Part shown: positions 37,489-46,794 of the stretch, one piece after another
Numbering within the stretch: the first letter of the stretch is position 1
Layout: each line of letters begins with the position of its first letter
Assembly: GCA_963799395.1 (NCBI GenBank)
Contig: CAWCWZ010000071.1
Span: forward strand, 62,001 to 126,000
Length of the DNA: 64,000 nt
Direction: 5' to 3'
Source of the DNA: Bog-752 sp963799395
GTDB lineage: Bacteria; Actinomycetota; Thermoleophilia; UBA2241
The notes under the pieces: generated by a model
What the model was told of the DNA's origin: nothing
Database searches by the model: none
Seen by the model: the letters and a program-made list of their open reading frames with translations, nothing else
Made by a program: the position numbers and the translations under genes

Positions 37489-38697
37489 ATGGGCGAGCGG
37501 GCCGGACAGCACGACGGGGCCGACAGGGCGGCCAGGCCTGACCTCGGCGGCCTGGGATCGCTGCGTACCCTCTTTCTGATCGCCGGCGCCGGCGGCTCGG
37601 CGTTCATCCCGTTCTTCGCCCTGCTCCTGCGCGACCGCGGCCTCACGCCGCAGAGCATCGGTCTCGTGTTCGCCGTGACCTCGCTCGTCGGCGCCGCCAC
37701 GGCGCCGTTCTGGAGTCACCTGGCCGACACCCATCTCGGCGCGGTGCGTGTGCTGCTCGTGTCGTCGGCGGCGACGGCCCTCTTCGCACTGGCGCTCGCC
37801 GTCAGCGGCTCGGCGTTCTGGGCGATCCTGCTCGTGGCCGTCCTCATGTCGATGTGCTCGTCGCCGGGAGCGCCGCTGTCGGACGCGCTCGCCGTCGCCT
37901 ACCTGGGCGAGGAGCGCATGAGCGAGTACGGTCGCATCAGGCTCTGGGCGAGCCTCGGCTGGGGCGTCGCGGTCATCGGCTTCGGCGCCCCGTACGAGGT
38001 CGTCGGCCTGGCTCCGGTCCTGCCCCTGTACGCTGCCGGCACGGTCGCCTTCGGTCTCTGGACGCTGCGCCTGCCGCCCGGCGCGCCGGCGCCGGTGCGG
38101 GCTGAGTCGCGGTTCGGCGCCCTCGGCGATGTGTTCCGCGCCTCGCCGGGTCTCGCCTGGTTCGTGGTCGGCATGGTGATCGTGAGCGTGGGGACCTACG
38201 CGGCGCTGGCCTTCGTGAGCCTGCGGATCGTGGGCACCGGCGGCGGTCCGTTCCTCGTCGGCCTGGCGGCGGGGCTCGCCGCGCTGATCGAGATCCCGGT
38301 GATGCACTGGAGCGGCGGACTGGCCCGGCGCTACGGCCTGCGCTCGGTGTTCGTCGCGGGGGCGCTGGCCTACGGCCTCGTCCTCCTCTGCTGGTCGTTT
38401 CTGCACTCGCCGCTCGCTCTGGCGCTCGTCGCCACCGGCGACGGCGTGGCCTTCGCGCTCAGCTACGTGGGCGTCGTCGTGATCGTCGGCCGCCTCGTGC
38501 CGCGGCGCCTGCTGTCGACCGGCCAGGCCGTGACCCAGACCTTCGGCTGGAGCATCGGCGCGATCCTCGGCCCTTCGATCGGCGGATTCGTCTTCGCCCG
38601 CCTCGGCGCGCCGGTGCTGTTCGGCGCCGCCGCCGCGCTCTGTCTGGGCGGCGCGACTTGGGTGTGGCTCGTGCTCGCCGGCACCGAGCAGGCCTGA
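37489..38697 (+). CDS. Major facilitator superfamily transporter (MFS_1-like)
   Basis: 402 residues with twelve predicted spans. Diagnostic features of the MFS_1-like/LacY-related group are FALLLRDRGLTPQSIGLVFAV near the N-terminus, the loop 2-3 motif SHLADTHLG, and YGRIRLWASLGWGV in helix 5. The second half repeats the pattern (LARRYGLRSVFVAGALAYG, STGQAVTQTFGWSIGAILGP). Substrates of the group include nucleosides and sugars, but the actual one is unknown. The EamA gene follows seven bases later, so the two may be co-transcribed. Confidence 0.88.
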   Translation: MGERAGQHDGADRAARPDLGGLGSLRTLFLIAGAGGSAFIPFFALLLRDRGLTPQSIGLVFAVTSLVGAATAPFWSHLADTHLGAVRVLLVSSAATALFALALAVSGSAFWAILLVAVLMSMCSSPGAPLSDALAVAYLGEERMSEYGRIRLWASLGWGVAVIGFGAPYEVVGLAPVLPLYAAGTVAFGLWTLRLPPGAPAPVRAESRFGALGDVFRASPGLAWFVVGMVIVSVGTYAALAFVSLRIVGTGGGPFLVGLAAGLAALIEIPVMHWSGGLARRYGLRSVFVAGALAYGLVLLCWSFLHSPLALALVATGDGVAFALSYVGVVVIVGRLVPRRLLSTGQAVTQTFGWSIGAILGPSIGGFVFARLGAPVLFGAAAALCLGGATWVWLVLAGTEQA

Positions 38698-38703
38698 GGG
38701 TCG

Positions 38704-39642
38704 ATGCCCGATCGCCGGACATCCGGGCGCGGGCGCGGCGCCGCCGCGCCCGCGCCACCGCGCCCCCGCGGCCCGCTGCTTGCGCCCCTGCTCGTGGTCG
38801 CCATCGCCTTCCTGTTCCAGAGCGGCTCGGCCCTGGCCACGAAGGTCATCGGCGCGGTCGGGATCGTCGACGCCCTCTGGCTGCGGACGGCCATCGCGGC
38901 GCTCATCCTGATCGCCGTGCGGCCGCGCTCGCTGCGCTTGCCGCCCCGCGGGCAGCGCCGCCCGGTCGCGCTGCTCGCGCTCAGTCTGCTCGGCATGAAC
39001 CTGAGCTTCTACGGCGCCATCTCGGTGGCGCCGCTGGGCATCGTCGTGGCCATCGAGTTCGCCGGGCCCCTCGTCGTGGCCGTGCTCGGCTCGCGGCGGC
39101 CCGTCGACTTCGTCTGGGTCGCCCTGGCGGCGGCCGGCATCGTCGCGCTCGTCGGGCCGAGCGGTTCGATCGGGCCCGGCGGCCTCGCGCTCTCGCTGTC
39201 GGCCGGCCTGTTCTGGGCTCTCTACCTGGTGTTCGGCAGGCGCGCCGTGAGCTCGCTCGAGCCGCTGCACGTGACGACCCTCATGCTGAGCGGTTCCGCC
39301 GTCCTCCTGACGCCGCTCGTGGTGCTGTTCGCCCCGCGCCTTGCCCAGCATCCGTCGGCGGTCGCGCTGGGCGCGCTCGTCGCCGTGCTGTCGTCGGCGG
39401 CGCCCTACTTCGTCGAGCTCGTCGCTCTGCGGCTGGTGCGGGCCGCGACCTACAGCGTGCTGCTCAGCCTGGAGCCGGCGATCGCGGCGCTCACCGGCTT
39501 CGTGCTCGTCGGCCAGACCCTGAGCCGGCTCGACCTCGCGGCCATCGCGGCGGTGATGATCGCGGCCGGCGGGGCCACCCTGAGCGCGGCCTCGCGGCGC
39601 GCTCCCGCGCCCCTGCCGCCCGACGGCGGCGTGCCGGTCTGA
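38704..39642 (+). CDS. EamA/RhtA-like DMT-superfamily exporter
   Basis: 312 residues with ten spans in two EamA repeats. Landmarks are FLFQSGSALATKVIGAVG, YGAISVAPLGIVVAIEFAGPLVVAVLGSR and LSSAAPYFVELVALRLVRAATYSVLLSLEPAIAAL, which match the RhtA (threonine/homoserine exporter) branch closely. Probably exports amino acids or related metabolites. ATG at 38704, directly after the MFS gene. The last codons and the stop form the left arm of a 22-bp terminator stem. Confidence 0.9.
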   Translation: MPDRRTSGRGRGAAAPAPPRPRGPLLAPLLVVAIAFLFQSGSALATKVIGAVGIVDALWLRTAIAALILIAVRPRSLRLPPRGQRRPVALLALSLLGMNLSFYGAISVAPLGIVVAIEFAGPLVVAVLGSRRPVDFVWVALAAAGIVALVGPSGSIGPGGLALSLSAGLFWALYLVFGRRAVSSLEPLHVTTLMLSGSAVLLTPLVVLFAPRLAQHPSAVALGALVAVLSSAAPYFVELVALRLVRAATYSVLLSLEPAIAALTGFVLVGQTLSRLDLAAIAAVMIAAGGATLSAASRRAPAPLPPDGGVPV

Positions 39643-39668
39643 CCTGTCAGACCGGCACGCCGCCGTCG
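39621..39668. terminator. Very long perfect bidirectional hairpin
   Basis: 22-bp perfect stem (arms 39621-39642 and 39647-39668) with a CCTG loop between convergent genes. The EamA stop codon is the last triplet of the left arm. Confidence 0.85.
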
Positions 39669-39678
39669 TCCCCCGGGA

Positions 39679-41076
39679 TCAGATCCCGGTCTCGGCCGCG
39701 ATCTTGCCCTGCTTGATCGCCTTGAGCAGGGCCTCGTAGTCCTTCTCGGCCTGATCGGCGTAGGTCTTGGCGAAGTCGGCGATGCCCTGATCGAAGCGGT
39801 CGCTCACGCCGAGATACGAAGCGATGGCGATGCGGTGACCGGAGCGGGCGTGACCGCGGGCCAGCGTCCAGCCGCACATCGTGGCCAGGATCTCGAGGCC
39901 GGGCGCCTTGAGCAGCTCGGTCTCGATCGAGCCCTTCATGTCGCGCAGCTGGCGCCAGTAGAACTGGCGGCCGGCCGGCTTGCCCGTCATCCAGCCCAGG
40001 AAGATGTCGCTCGCGGCCTGCATGAGGCGCTGCCCGGCCACGACGCGGTGACCGCCGTGGACGAACTTGCTGCGCCCGAGGAAGGGCTCGAGCACCGACG
40101 GCCCGGCCTCCTTGACCTGCAGGAAGAGGGGATCGTCGGAGTCGCGGCCGAGCAGCAGGACGATGATGCAGCGCGTACCGACGCTGCCCACGCCGACCAC
40201 CTTGCGGGCCATGTCGACCACATCGAAGCGCTCGAGGAGCTCGCGGCGGTCGTCTTCGAGGGTCGCCTTGTACTGGCCGAAGAGGCCGGCGATGGCCTCG
40301 TTCTCGTCGAGCTCCTTCAGGTGCATGACGAGCGGCGGCTGGTCGACGATGCGCCGCGAGCCGTCGACCGCTTCGGTGAGCTTGCCGGCCGCCTGCAGGC
40401 TGTCACGGCCGCGCGCCTTGGCGAAGGTCTTCTCGGCCATTTTCATCCCGGCCTTGCCGGCCACCTTCTTGACGGCGCGACTGGCGCGCGCCATGTCGAG
40501 CAGCTCGTCGGCGACGATGTGCGAGTACCAGACGTCGAGCTCGTGCATCTCGGCGTAGGCCGTCATGTGCTCGCGGTAGGAGCGTACGGCGGCGAGCGCG
40601 GTCTCACGCGCCACGTCCTCGCCCAGGCCGTTGTTGCGGCTGGCCAGCACGAAGCTCGCCGCCAGGCGTTTGAGGTCCCACTCGAACGGTCCCGGCAGGG
40701 TCTCGTCGAAGTCGTTGACGTCGAACAGCAGCTCGCGTTCCGGCGAGCCGTAGAGGCCGAAATTCGAGAGGTGGGCGTCGCCGCAGAGCTGCACGGTCAG
40801 CCCCGTGCGTGGCAGTGGGGCCAGGTCGGCAGCCATGAGGATCGCCGAACCGCGGTAGAAGGCAAACGGCGAGGCCGACATGCGGCCCCAGCGGATGGGC
40901 ACGAGGTCGGCCATGCGGTCGTCGTCCTGAGAGCGCAGCAGGGCGAGCGGGTCGGGCCGGTCGGGGGCCGGCGACCACGAGCCGTGGGAGGCGCGAGGCG
41001 CCAGCTTGCGTGCCTCGCGGCCCAGGGCGCGGCGCTCGTCGACCGTCTTTTCCTCGCGCTTCTGGATGATGGTCAT
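39679..41076 (-). CDS. DUF2252-family protein
   Basis: 465 residues, typical for DUF2252, a family with a kinase-like fold common in actinobacteria and soil bacteria. Hallmarks are PIRWGRMSASPFAFYRGSA, LCGDAHLSNFG, FDVNDFDETLPGPFEWDLKRLAAS, VGVGSVGTRC, FLQVKEAGPSVLE and HGGHRVVAGQRLMQAASDIFLGW. The GDAHLSNFG and DVNDFDE motifs resemble the catalytic and metal-binding motifs of aminoglycoside-phosphotransferase-type kinases, so a phosphotransferase activity is plausible but unproven. ATG with AAGGAGGG. Cytoplasmic. Confidence 0.93.
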   Translation of the reverse strand: MTIIQKREEKTVDERRALGREARKLAPRASHGSWSPAPDRPDPLALLRSQDDDRMADLVPIRWGRMSASPFAFYRGSAILMAADLAPLPRTGLTVQLCGDAHLSNFGLYGSPERELLFDVNDFDETLPGPFEWDLKRLAASFVLASRNNGLGEDVARETALAAVRSYREHMTAYAEMHELDVWYSHIVADELLDMARASRAVKKVAGKAGMKMAEKTFAKARGRDSLQAAGKLTEAVDGSRRIVDQPPLVMHLKELDENEAIAGLFGQYKATLEDDRRELLERFDVVDMARKVVGVGSVGTRCIIVLLLGRDSDDPLFLQVKEAGPSVLEPFLGRSKFVHGGHRVVAGQRLMQAASDIFLGWMTGKPAGRQFYWRQLRDMKGSIETELLKAPGLEILATMCGWTLARGHARSGHRIAIASYLGVSDRFDQGIADFAKTYADQAEKDYEALLKAIKQGKIAAETGI

Positions 41077-41175
41077 CGGTGACCCTCCTTCGTCGGTGCG
41101 GTAGGGGCCGATGAGACGGCCGCTGGTCTTGTGGCGCCAAGGTTAGCAGGGGGTGAACGGCGAAAACTCCTAATC

Positions 41176-42942
41176 ATGACGGAGTCTGCCCGCAACGGCG
41201 CGCCCGAACACGGCGGCGGGGCGGCGCGGCCGCCTGGGCGGCCCCGCCGCCCCGCCGCCGTGCCGTGGCTTTCCGACTACCGGCGGGCCTACCTGCCGCT
41301 CGACCTGGTGGCCGGCGTCACGCTGGTCGCCATCGCCATCCCCGAGCAGCTCGCCACCGCCCACCTCGCCGGCATGCCGGTGGTCGCCGGCCTCTACGCC
41401 TTTCTCGCGGCCGTGGTCATGTTCGCCCTGCTCGGTGCGAACCGCACCATGTCGGTCGGCGCCGACTCGACGATCGCGCCCATGCTGGCGGTCGCCGTGG
41501 CGGCCGTCGCCGGCGCGGGCTCCGCCGCCTACGGCGGCGACATGGCGCTGCTCGCGCTGCTCGTCGGCGCCCTGGTCATCGCCGTCGGGGTGGCGCGCAT
41601 GGGCTGGATCGCCGACTTCCTCTCGGCGCCGGTCGTCACCGGTTTCCTCGCCGGCATCGCGGTCACCATCATCGTCGGCCAGCTCCCCGACGTGCTGGGC
41701 GTGCCGAGTACCTCCGGCAACGCGTTGCAGAAGCTCGTCGGCACCGTGCAGAACATCGGCGACACGAACCTGTACGCGCTGGCCGTCGCCGTCGCCGTCT
41801 TCGTCGTCATCGTCGCCTGCGAACGGGTGAGCCGGCGCCTGCCCGGGCGCTCTTCGGCGTGCTCCTGTCGCTGGCCGCCTCGGCGGCCTTCGACCTGGCA
41901 AGCAAGGGCGTCGCCACCCTCGGCCGCTTGCCCGCCGGCCTGCCGGCGCTGCAGGCGCCGTCGTTCTCGGCCCATCTCGTCTGGCGGCTGCTGCCCAGCG
42001 CCCTGGCTGTGTCTCTCATCGTGATCACCCAGACCTCGGCGACCACGCGCTCGTTCGCCGAGCTCGGCGGCTTCGAGACCGACGTCGATCGCGACTTCAT
42101 CGGCGTGGGCGCCGGCAGCGTGGCGGCGGCCTTCGTCGGCGGCTTCGCCGTGAACGCGAGCCCGCCGCGCAGCGCCGTCGTGACCTCATCCGGCGGCCGT
42201 TCGCAGGTGCCCGGCCTGGTCGCCGCGGCGATCGTCGTCGTGCTCATCGTGGCCGCCGCCGGCGCTGCTCGCCGACCTGCCGCTGGCCACGCTGGGCGCC
42301 GTCCTCATCTACGTCGCCCTGCGCATCTTTCGCACCCGCGACCTGCACGCCATCTACAACTTCGACAAGGTCGAGTTCGGCGTGGCCGTGGCCACCCTGG
42401 GCACCGTCGTGTTCTTCGGCGTCGGCCCCGGCATCCTGCTGGCCATCATGCTCTCGATCCTGTACCGCACGTGGCGCAGCGCCCGGCCGCGCGACGCGCT
42501 GCTCGGGAGGGTGCCCGGCACGACGGTGTGGTGGGCGCTCAAAGAGCGCCCCGACGCCCAGGTCGTGCCCGGCGTCGTCGCCTACCGGATCGATGCGCCG
42601 CTGTACTTCGCCAACGCCAGCCACTTTCGTGATCGCGTGCGTGAGCTGGTGGCGGCAGCATCGCCGCCGCCCAGCCTTTTCGTGCTCGACGCCTCCGGCA
42701 TCGACGACGTCGACTTCACCGGGGGACGGATGCTGCTGCAGGTCGTCCACGAGCTGCACGCGCGCGGCATCGACTTCGCCGTCGCCCGGGCGACCGGCGA
42801 CGCGCCGCTCCACACGGCGCGCGCCGGGCTGCGCCGTCACGTCCGCGACGACCACGTCTTCCTGACGGTCGACGAGGCAGTGCGCGCTCTCGGGCCCGGC
42901 GGGAACGGCACGCCGGCGCGGGCGGCGCCTGTCGGCGAGTAG
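41176..42942 (+). CDS. SulP-family anion permease with STAS domain, frameshifted twice
   Basis: About 590 residues. The SLC26/SulP transporter core begins LPLDLVAGVTLVAIAIPEQLATAHLAGMP, with ANRTMSVGADSTIAPMLA and later GGFAVNASPPRSAVV, the usual signature near helix 8-10. A C-terminal STAS domain follows (VVAYRIDAPLYFANASHFRDRV, LFVLDASGIDDVDFTGGRML). Frame changes near 41846 and 42262 each join uninterrupted family sequence. Substrates are sulfate, bicarbonate or other anions. Asn-Ala-Ser and Asp-Ala-Ser-Gly-Ile motifs in the STAS are the phosphorylation-loop type. Divergent from DUF2252. Confidence 0.88.
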
Positions 42943-43006
42943 ACTGTCACGGCCGGCGACCGCTCACCGGCGCGAGACTCCCGAAGTCCGACCCCGGAGG
43001 CACGAC

Positions 43007-43837
43007 ATGCCCGCATCGCGTCCGCTCGCCCTCGTCACCGGCGCTTCGTCGGGCATCGGCCGGGCGCTGGCCGTCCTGCTGGCGCACGACGGCCACGACC
43101 TGATCGTCGTCGCCCGCCGCCGCGAGCGCCTCGAGGCGCTGGCCGCCGAGCTCTCGGCCGACACCGGCGCCGAGGTCGAGGTCGTCACCGCCGACCTCAC
43201 TGACTCGGCCGACGTCGCCCGAGTGGCGGAGCGCGCCGCCCACGAGGCGCGACTGTCGCTGCTCGTCAACAACGCCGGCTTTTCGGGCTACGGCCCCTTT
43301 GCCGAGCTCGACCCCGACGTCATGCGGCGCGCCATCGCCATCCATGTCACGACGCCGGCGACGCTCATCCGGGCGGCGCTGCCGGGCATGATCGCGCGCG
43401 CCGCCGGCGCGGTGGTCGACGTCTCGTCGCTGCTCTCGCTCAGCGGACCCCTGCGGTTCGGCATGGCCGCCCGGGCCACCTATGCGGGGGCGAAGTCGTT
43501 CCAGCTCGTGTTCATCCAGTCGCTGGCCGTCGAGCTCGAGGGCACGGGCGTGCGGGCCATGGTCTGCCTGCCGGGCATGGTCGAAAGCGAGTTCCACGGC
43601 TCGCGGTCGCTCGCCGGACGCCCGGGCGTGCTGCCGCTCATGAGCTCCGAGGACTGCGCCAGGGCGATCGTCGCCGGGCTCGCCCTGGGCGAGGTCGTGT
43701 GCGTGCCCGGGTCAGACGGCGCGCCGGCCATCTTCGAGCAGCTCCGCGACCTGCAGCAGGCGACGCTCGCCGGCGGCAACCGCACCGGCCGCCTCGCGGC
43801 GCGCTACACCGGCGGCGAGCGGAGCGGCGAAGACTAG
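43007..43837 (+). CDS. Short-chain dehydrogenase/reductase
   Basis: 276 residues, classical SDR. The cofactor site is TGASSGIGRAL, with ARRRERLE suggesting NADPH preference. NNAGFSGYG gives the active-site Asn region, and the catalytic Ser and YAGAKSFQ Tyr-Lys complete the tetrad. It resembles the DltE/acyl-CoA-reductase-like 'SDR family, cell-wall or lipid' branch (PGMVESEFH). Start ATG has GGAGG. A TAGACT box at the end of the SulP gene may be its own promoter. Substrate unknown. Confidence 0.9.
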   Translation: MPASRPLALVTGASSGIGRALAVLLAHDGHDLIVVARRRERLEALAAELSADTGAEVEVVTADLTDSADVARVAERAAHEARLSLLVNNAGFSGYGPFAELDPDVMRRAIAIHVTTPATLIRAALPGMIARAAGAVVDVSSLLSLSGPLRFGMAARATYAGAKSFQLVFIQSLAVELEGTGVRAMVCLPGMVESEFHGSRSLAGRPGVLPLMSSEDCARAIVAGLALGEVVCVPGSDGAPAIFEQLRDLQQATLAGGNRTGRLAARYTGGERSGED

Positions 43838-43859
43838 AAGGGCCTCGCGGCCGGCCGGC

Positions 43860-45326
43860 TCACCCCGGATCGCGGCTCTTGCCGCGCATCTTCGCCCAGA
43901 ACCCCGGTGTCGTCGCCTCGCCGCGGCGCCGCAGGTCGCGCCAGCTCGCCGCGTGCTCCACGTCGACCAGCCGGTTGCTGCGGTTGCGCGTCGTCATCTG
44001 CACCAGCCAGCGCAGCAGGGTGACCGAGCGGTTGCCCCAGCCGATCAGGTAGTAGAGGTGGATGAAGGCCCACATCAGCGAGCCGGCCAGGCCGCCGACG
44101 CGCAGGCCGTAGGCGTCGACGATCGCCCGCCGCGGGCCGACGGTGGCCATGGTGCCCTTGTCGCGGTAGCGAAACGCGGGCGGTGAGGGCCGGCCGGTCA
44201 CGCGAGCCTCGACGAGGCTCGCGACGTACCGGCCCTCCTGCATGGCGACCGGCGCTACGCCGGGCAGGTCGTCGACGGCGACCATGTCGCCGACGACGAG
44301 CACCTCGGGGTGGCCGGGCAGGCTCAGGTCCGGTTCGGCCAGGAAGCGGCCGATGCGGTCGCGGGCGGCGCCGGCGGCCGACGCCAGGGCGTCGGCCGCC
44401 GGCGCCGCCCGCACCCCGGCCGCCCAGATGATCGTGTGCGCCGCGAGGCGTTCGTCGGCTCCCCCCTCGCCGTCTGCGTGGTCGTTGCGTCGTACGGTCA
44501 TGCCACCGACGTCGATGTCGACCGCGAGCCTGTTCGTCCATACGTCGACTCCGAGAGTTCGGAGGTCGCTCGCGGCCCTGCGGCGCAGCGACTCGGCGAA
44601 CCGTGGCAGGATGGTGGGCAGGGCGTCCATGAGGATCACTTGCGCCTCGCGAGTGGAGACGTTGCGAAAGTCCTTCGGCAGGACGCGGTGGGCGAGGGTC
44701 GCGATCTCGCCGGTCAGCTCGACCCCCGTCGGCCCGGCCCCGACGACCACGAACGTGAGCCAGGCGCGGCGCTCCTCGGGGTCGTCGGCGAGCTCGGCCA
44801 TCTCGAAGGCGCCGAGGATATGGCTGCGCAGCCAGCGCGCGTCTTCGAGCGACTTGAGGCCGGGTGCGGCCGCCTCCCATTCGTCGTGACCGAAGTAGTC
44901 GGTCCGCACGCCGGTCGCGACGACCAGCGTGTCGTAGCCGATCGAGAACGGCCGTTCGTCGGGGGCCAGCGCTCGCACGGTGCGGGCCTCGAGGTCGAAG
45001 CCGGTCACCTCGGCGAGCAGCACCTCGACGTTCGCCTGGCCGCGCAGCACGCTGCGCAGGGCCGGCGCCACCGAGCCCTCGTCGATGATGCCGGTGGCGA
45101 CCTGGTAGAGCAGCGGCTGAAAGAGGTGATGGTTGACCCGGTCGATGAGCGTGACGTCGACCGGCGCGGCGGCGAGGCCCCTGGCGGCGTAGAGCCCGCC
45201 GAAGCCGCCGCCGACGACGACGACCCGATGCCGCCGGCCGGCGGCGGGCCGGGCCTGCCCGGCCACCCCGCTGCGGCCGCCAGGGAGAGATGCGGGCCCT
45301 GTCGTTTCGTCGTTCGCGTCGCTCAT
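43860..45326 (-). CDS. ndh: Type II NADH dehydrogenase-like FAD oxidoreductase
   Basis: About 488 residues. Two Rossmann motifs: FAD site VVVVGGGFGGLYAARGL and NAD site FVVVGAGPTGVELTGEIATL. The quinone-side features LIDRVNHHLFQPLLYQVATG and the C-terminal VGDMVAV with VAMQEGRYVA are those of NDH-2. A membrane-binding helix pair is near the end (GLAGSLMWAFIHLYYLIGWGNR). It would transfer electrons from NADH to menaquinone without pumping protons. A Ser/Gly/Pro-rich ~30-residue N-terminal extension precedes the fold. A strong TATGAT box (minus strand, 45342-45337) lies just upstream of ATG 45326. Confidence 0.9.
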   Translation of the reverse strand: MSDANDETTGPASLPGGRSGVAGQARPAAGRRHRVVVVGGGFGGLYAARGLAAAPVDVTLIDRVNHHLFQPLLYQVATGIIDEGSVAPALRSVLRGQANVEVLLAEVTGFDLEARTVRALAPDERPFSIGYDTLVVATGVRTDYFGHDEWEAAAPGLKSLEDARWLRSHILGAFEMAELADDPEERRAWLTFVVVGAGPTGVELTGEIATLAHRVLPKDFRNVSTREAQVILMDALPTILPRFAESLRRRAASDLRTLGVDVWTNRLAVDIDVGGMTVRRNDHADGEGGADERLAAHTIIWAAGVRAAPAADALASAAGAARDRIGRFLAEPDLSLPGHPEVLVVGDMVAVDDLPGVAPVAMQEGRYVASLVEARVTGRPSPPAFRYRDKGTMATVGPRRAIVDAYGLRVGGLAGSLMWAFIHLYYLIGWGNRSVTLLRWLVQMTTRNRSNRLVDVEHAASWRDLRRRGEATTPGFWAKMRGKSRDPG

Positions 45327-45453
45327 GGCGCCCGGCATCATACCCCGTTCGGCGGTCCCGCCGATCAACGGTGGTTCCGACGGGTCCGCCGGATGGGTGG
45401 CGCACGATATGATGCCGGCGAAGCGTTTCTGTCGCAGGCCACCGGGGTGACCA

Positions 45454-46275
45454 GTGCCCGAGCATCTAACACCAGACGTCGCACCGCAGGTCGTCGTCGT
45501 GGTTTCAGCCGCGACCGAGTGGCGGGCGGTGGACATCTTCGTGGCCGAGGCCGAGGCGCCGCGGCATCGCTCGCCGTTCGGCGAGTGGTTCGCGCTGCCC
45601 ACGCCCGTCTCCGGCCAGGCCGTCGCCGTCGTCCACGGCGGCTGGGGCAAGATCGCCGCCGCCGCTTCGGTGCAGTACGTGATCGACCGGTTCGCGCCGC
45701 AGCTGCTCGTCAACCTCGGCACCTGCGGCGGCTTTGCCGGCCAGGCCGAACGCGGCGAGGTGCTGCTCGCCGGCGAGACGCTGGTGTACGACATCGTCGA
45801 GCAGATGACCGACGCCGACGAGGCCATCGCCGAGCGCGCCACGACGATCGACCTGTCCTTCCTGGACGCCCCCGGCGGCGGCCCTCCCGCGGCCTATCCT
45901 TCACCTGTGCGCCGCGTCCGATTGCTCTCGGCCGACCGCGACATCGTGCCGGCGGAGGTCGGCCGCCTGCGCGAGAAGTACGGGGCGGTCGCCGCCGACT
46001 GGGAGTCGGGCGCGATCGCCTGGACCGCCGCCCGCAACGGCGTCCCCTGTCTGATCCTGCGGGCGGTCAGCGACCTCGTCGATGCGGCCGGCGGCGAGGT
46101 CTACGCCGACTACGCCGAGTTCGAGCGGCGCAGCCGCGAGGTCATGCGCACGCTGTTCGGCGTGCTGCCGGCCTGGCTCGCGGCCTGGGCGCGCCGGCCG
46201 GCGGGCTGGAGGGTCGCGGGCGCGCCGGCCGGCGGGCTGGAGCGTCGCGGGCCCGCCGGCCGACGGGTCTCCTGA
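45454..46275 (+). CDS. Nucleoside phosphorylase/MTA-SAH nucleosidase-like protein
   Basis: 273 residues with a PNP/UDP phosphorylase-1 fold. The core motifs are VVHGGWGKIAAAASVQYVI, VNLGTCGGFAG, and the nucleoside site ADWESGAIAWTAARNGVPCLILRAVSD, where the Glu and the distal Asp bind ribose and base. Probably hydrolyses or phosphorolyses a purine-type nucleoside such as 5'-methylthioadenosine; exact specificity unclear. The last ~25 residues (RRPAGWRVAGAPAGG...) are derived from a 31-bp tandem repeat and are unlikely to belong to the fold. GTG start with a TATGAT box 40 bases upstream. Confidence 0.82.
   Translation: MPEHLTPDVAPQVVVVVSAATEWRAVDIFVAEAEAPRHRSPFGEWFALPTPVSGQAVAVVHGGWGKIAAAASVQYVIDRFAPQLLVNLGTCGGFAGQAERGEVLLAGETLVYDIVEQMTDADEAIAERATTIDLSFLDAPGGGPPAAYPSPVRRVRLLSADRDIVPAEVGRLREKYGAVAADWESGAIAWTAARNGVPCLILRAVSDLVDAAGGEVYADYAEFERRSREVMRTLFGVLPAWLAAWARRPAGWRVAGAPAGGLERRGPAGRRVS
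46191..46252. repeat. 31-bp tandem repeat in the tail of the nucleosidase gene
   Basis: Two copies (46191-46221 and 46222-46252) that differ at one base, with a third partial copy. As 31 is not a multiple of three, the two copies are read in different frames. This points to a recent duplication that extended the protein. Confidence 0.85.
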
Positions 46276-46281
46276 GCGTCG

Positions 46282-46794
46282 TCAGGCCTTCGCGAGCTCC
46301 GCCTCCGCCGCGGCGAGCTGGCCGTCCAGCTCGTCGCCGTCCACGTCGAGCTGCTTCTCGAGCTGCTTCTGGGCCTTGAGCCCGGCCTTGCGCAGCGCCT
46401 CGTCGAGCTTGTCGCGACCGACGACGATGAGCAGCGCCTCGCCGGTGTCGAGGGCCTCGCCGAGTTCGTGCACGTCCTTGCGCGACATGCCCTTCCAGAC
46501 GTGGCCGATGACGCCGCCGGCCACGCCGCCTACGGCGGCCATGCCGATGATCGAAGGCGGGAAGAGGATACCGACGACGGCGCCGACGGCGATGCCGGTC
46601 CAGGCGCCGTGCTGGGTGGGCTTCTCCCACTTGTCGACGGTGACGGTGCCGTCGACCTCCTTGACCGCGACGCCGGCGTCGTAGGTGCCGATCACGCCGT
46701 CGGTGTGCAACTGCCGCACGATCTGGAGGTCGCCCCGGGCCTCGACCGGGTTGCCGTAAACGCCGAGGAAGAGGAATACGGGTTTGTCGGCCAT
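46282..46794 (-). CDS. Glycine-zipper membrane-associated protein, DUF1269-like (copy A)
   Basis: 170 residues. An alpha/beta N-terminal part (FLFLGVYGNPVEARGDLQIV) is followed by a central Gly-rich hydrophobic stretch (AVGAVVGILFPPSIIGMAAVGGVAGGVIGHV) and a C-terminal part starting WKGMSRKDVHELGEAL with GEALLIVVG. The layout resembles DUF1269, a family of unknown function with a glycine-zipper. A paralogue of similar length lies at 61559 (shared VGTYDA/IGTYDA, EKPTQH, AWTGI, LFPPSII, HVWKGMSR/HLWKGMSR). ATG with AAGGAGA. A TACTAT promoter candidate lies about 100 bases upstream. I infer a membrane-linked stress protein. Confidence 0.72.
   Translation of the reverse strand: MADKPVFLFLGVYGNPVEARGDLQIVRQLHTDGVIGTYDAGVAVKEVDGTVTVDKWEKPTQHGAWTGIAVGAVVGILFPPSIIGMAAVGGVAGGVIGHVWKGMSRKDVHELGEALDTGEALLIVVGRDKLDEALRKAGLKAQKQLEKQLDVDGDELDGQLAAAEAELAKA

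Noticed and set aside
37474..39351. 625-codon open frame on the minus strand, rich in R, E, H and Q
   Set aside because: Antisense to the MFS and EamA genes; no family sequence.
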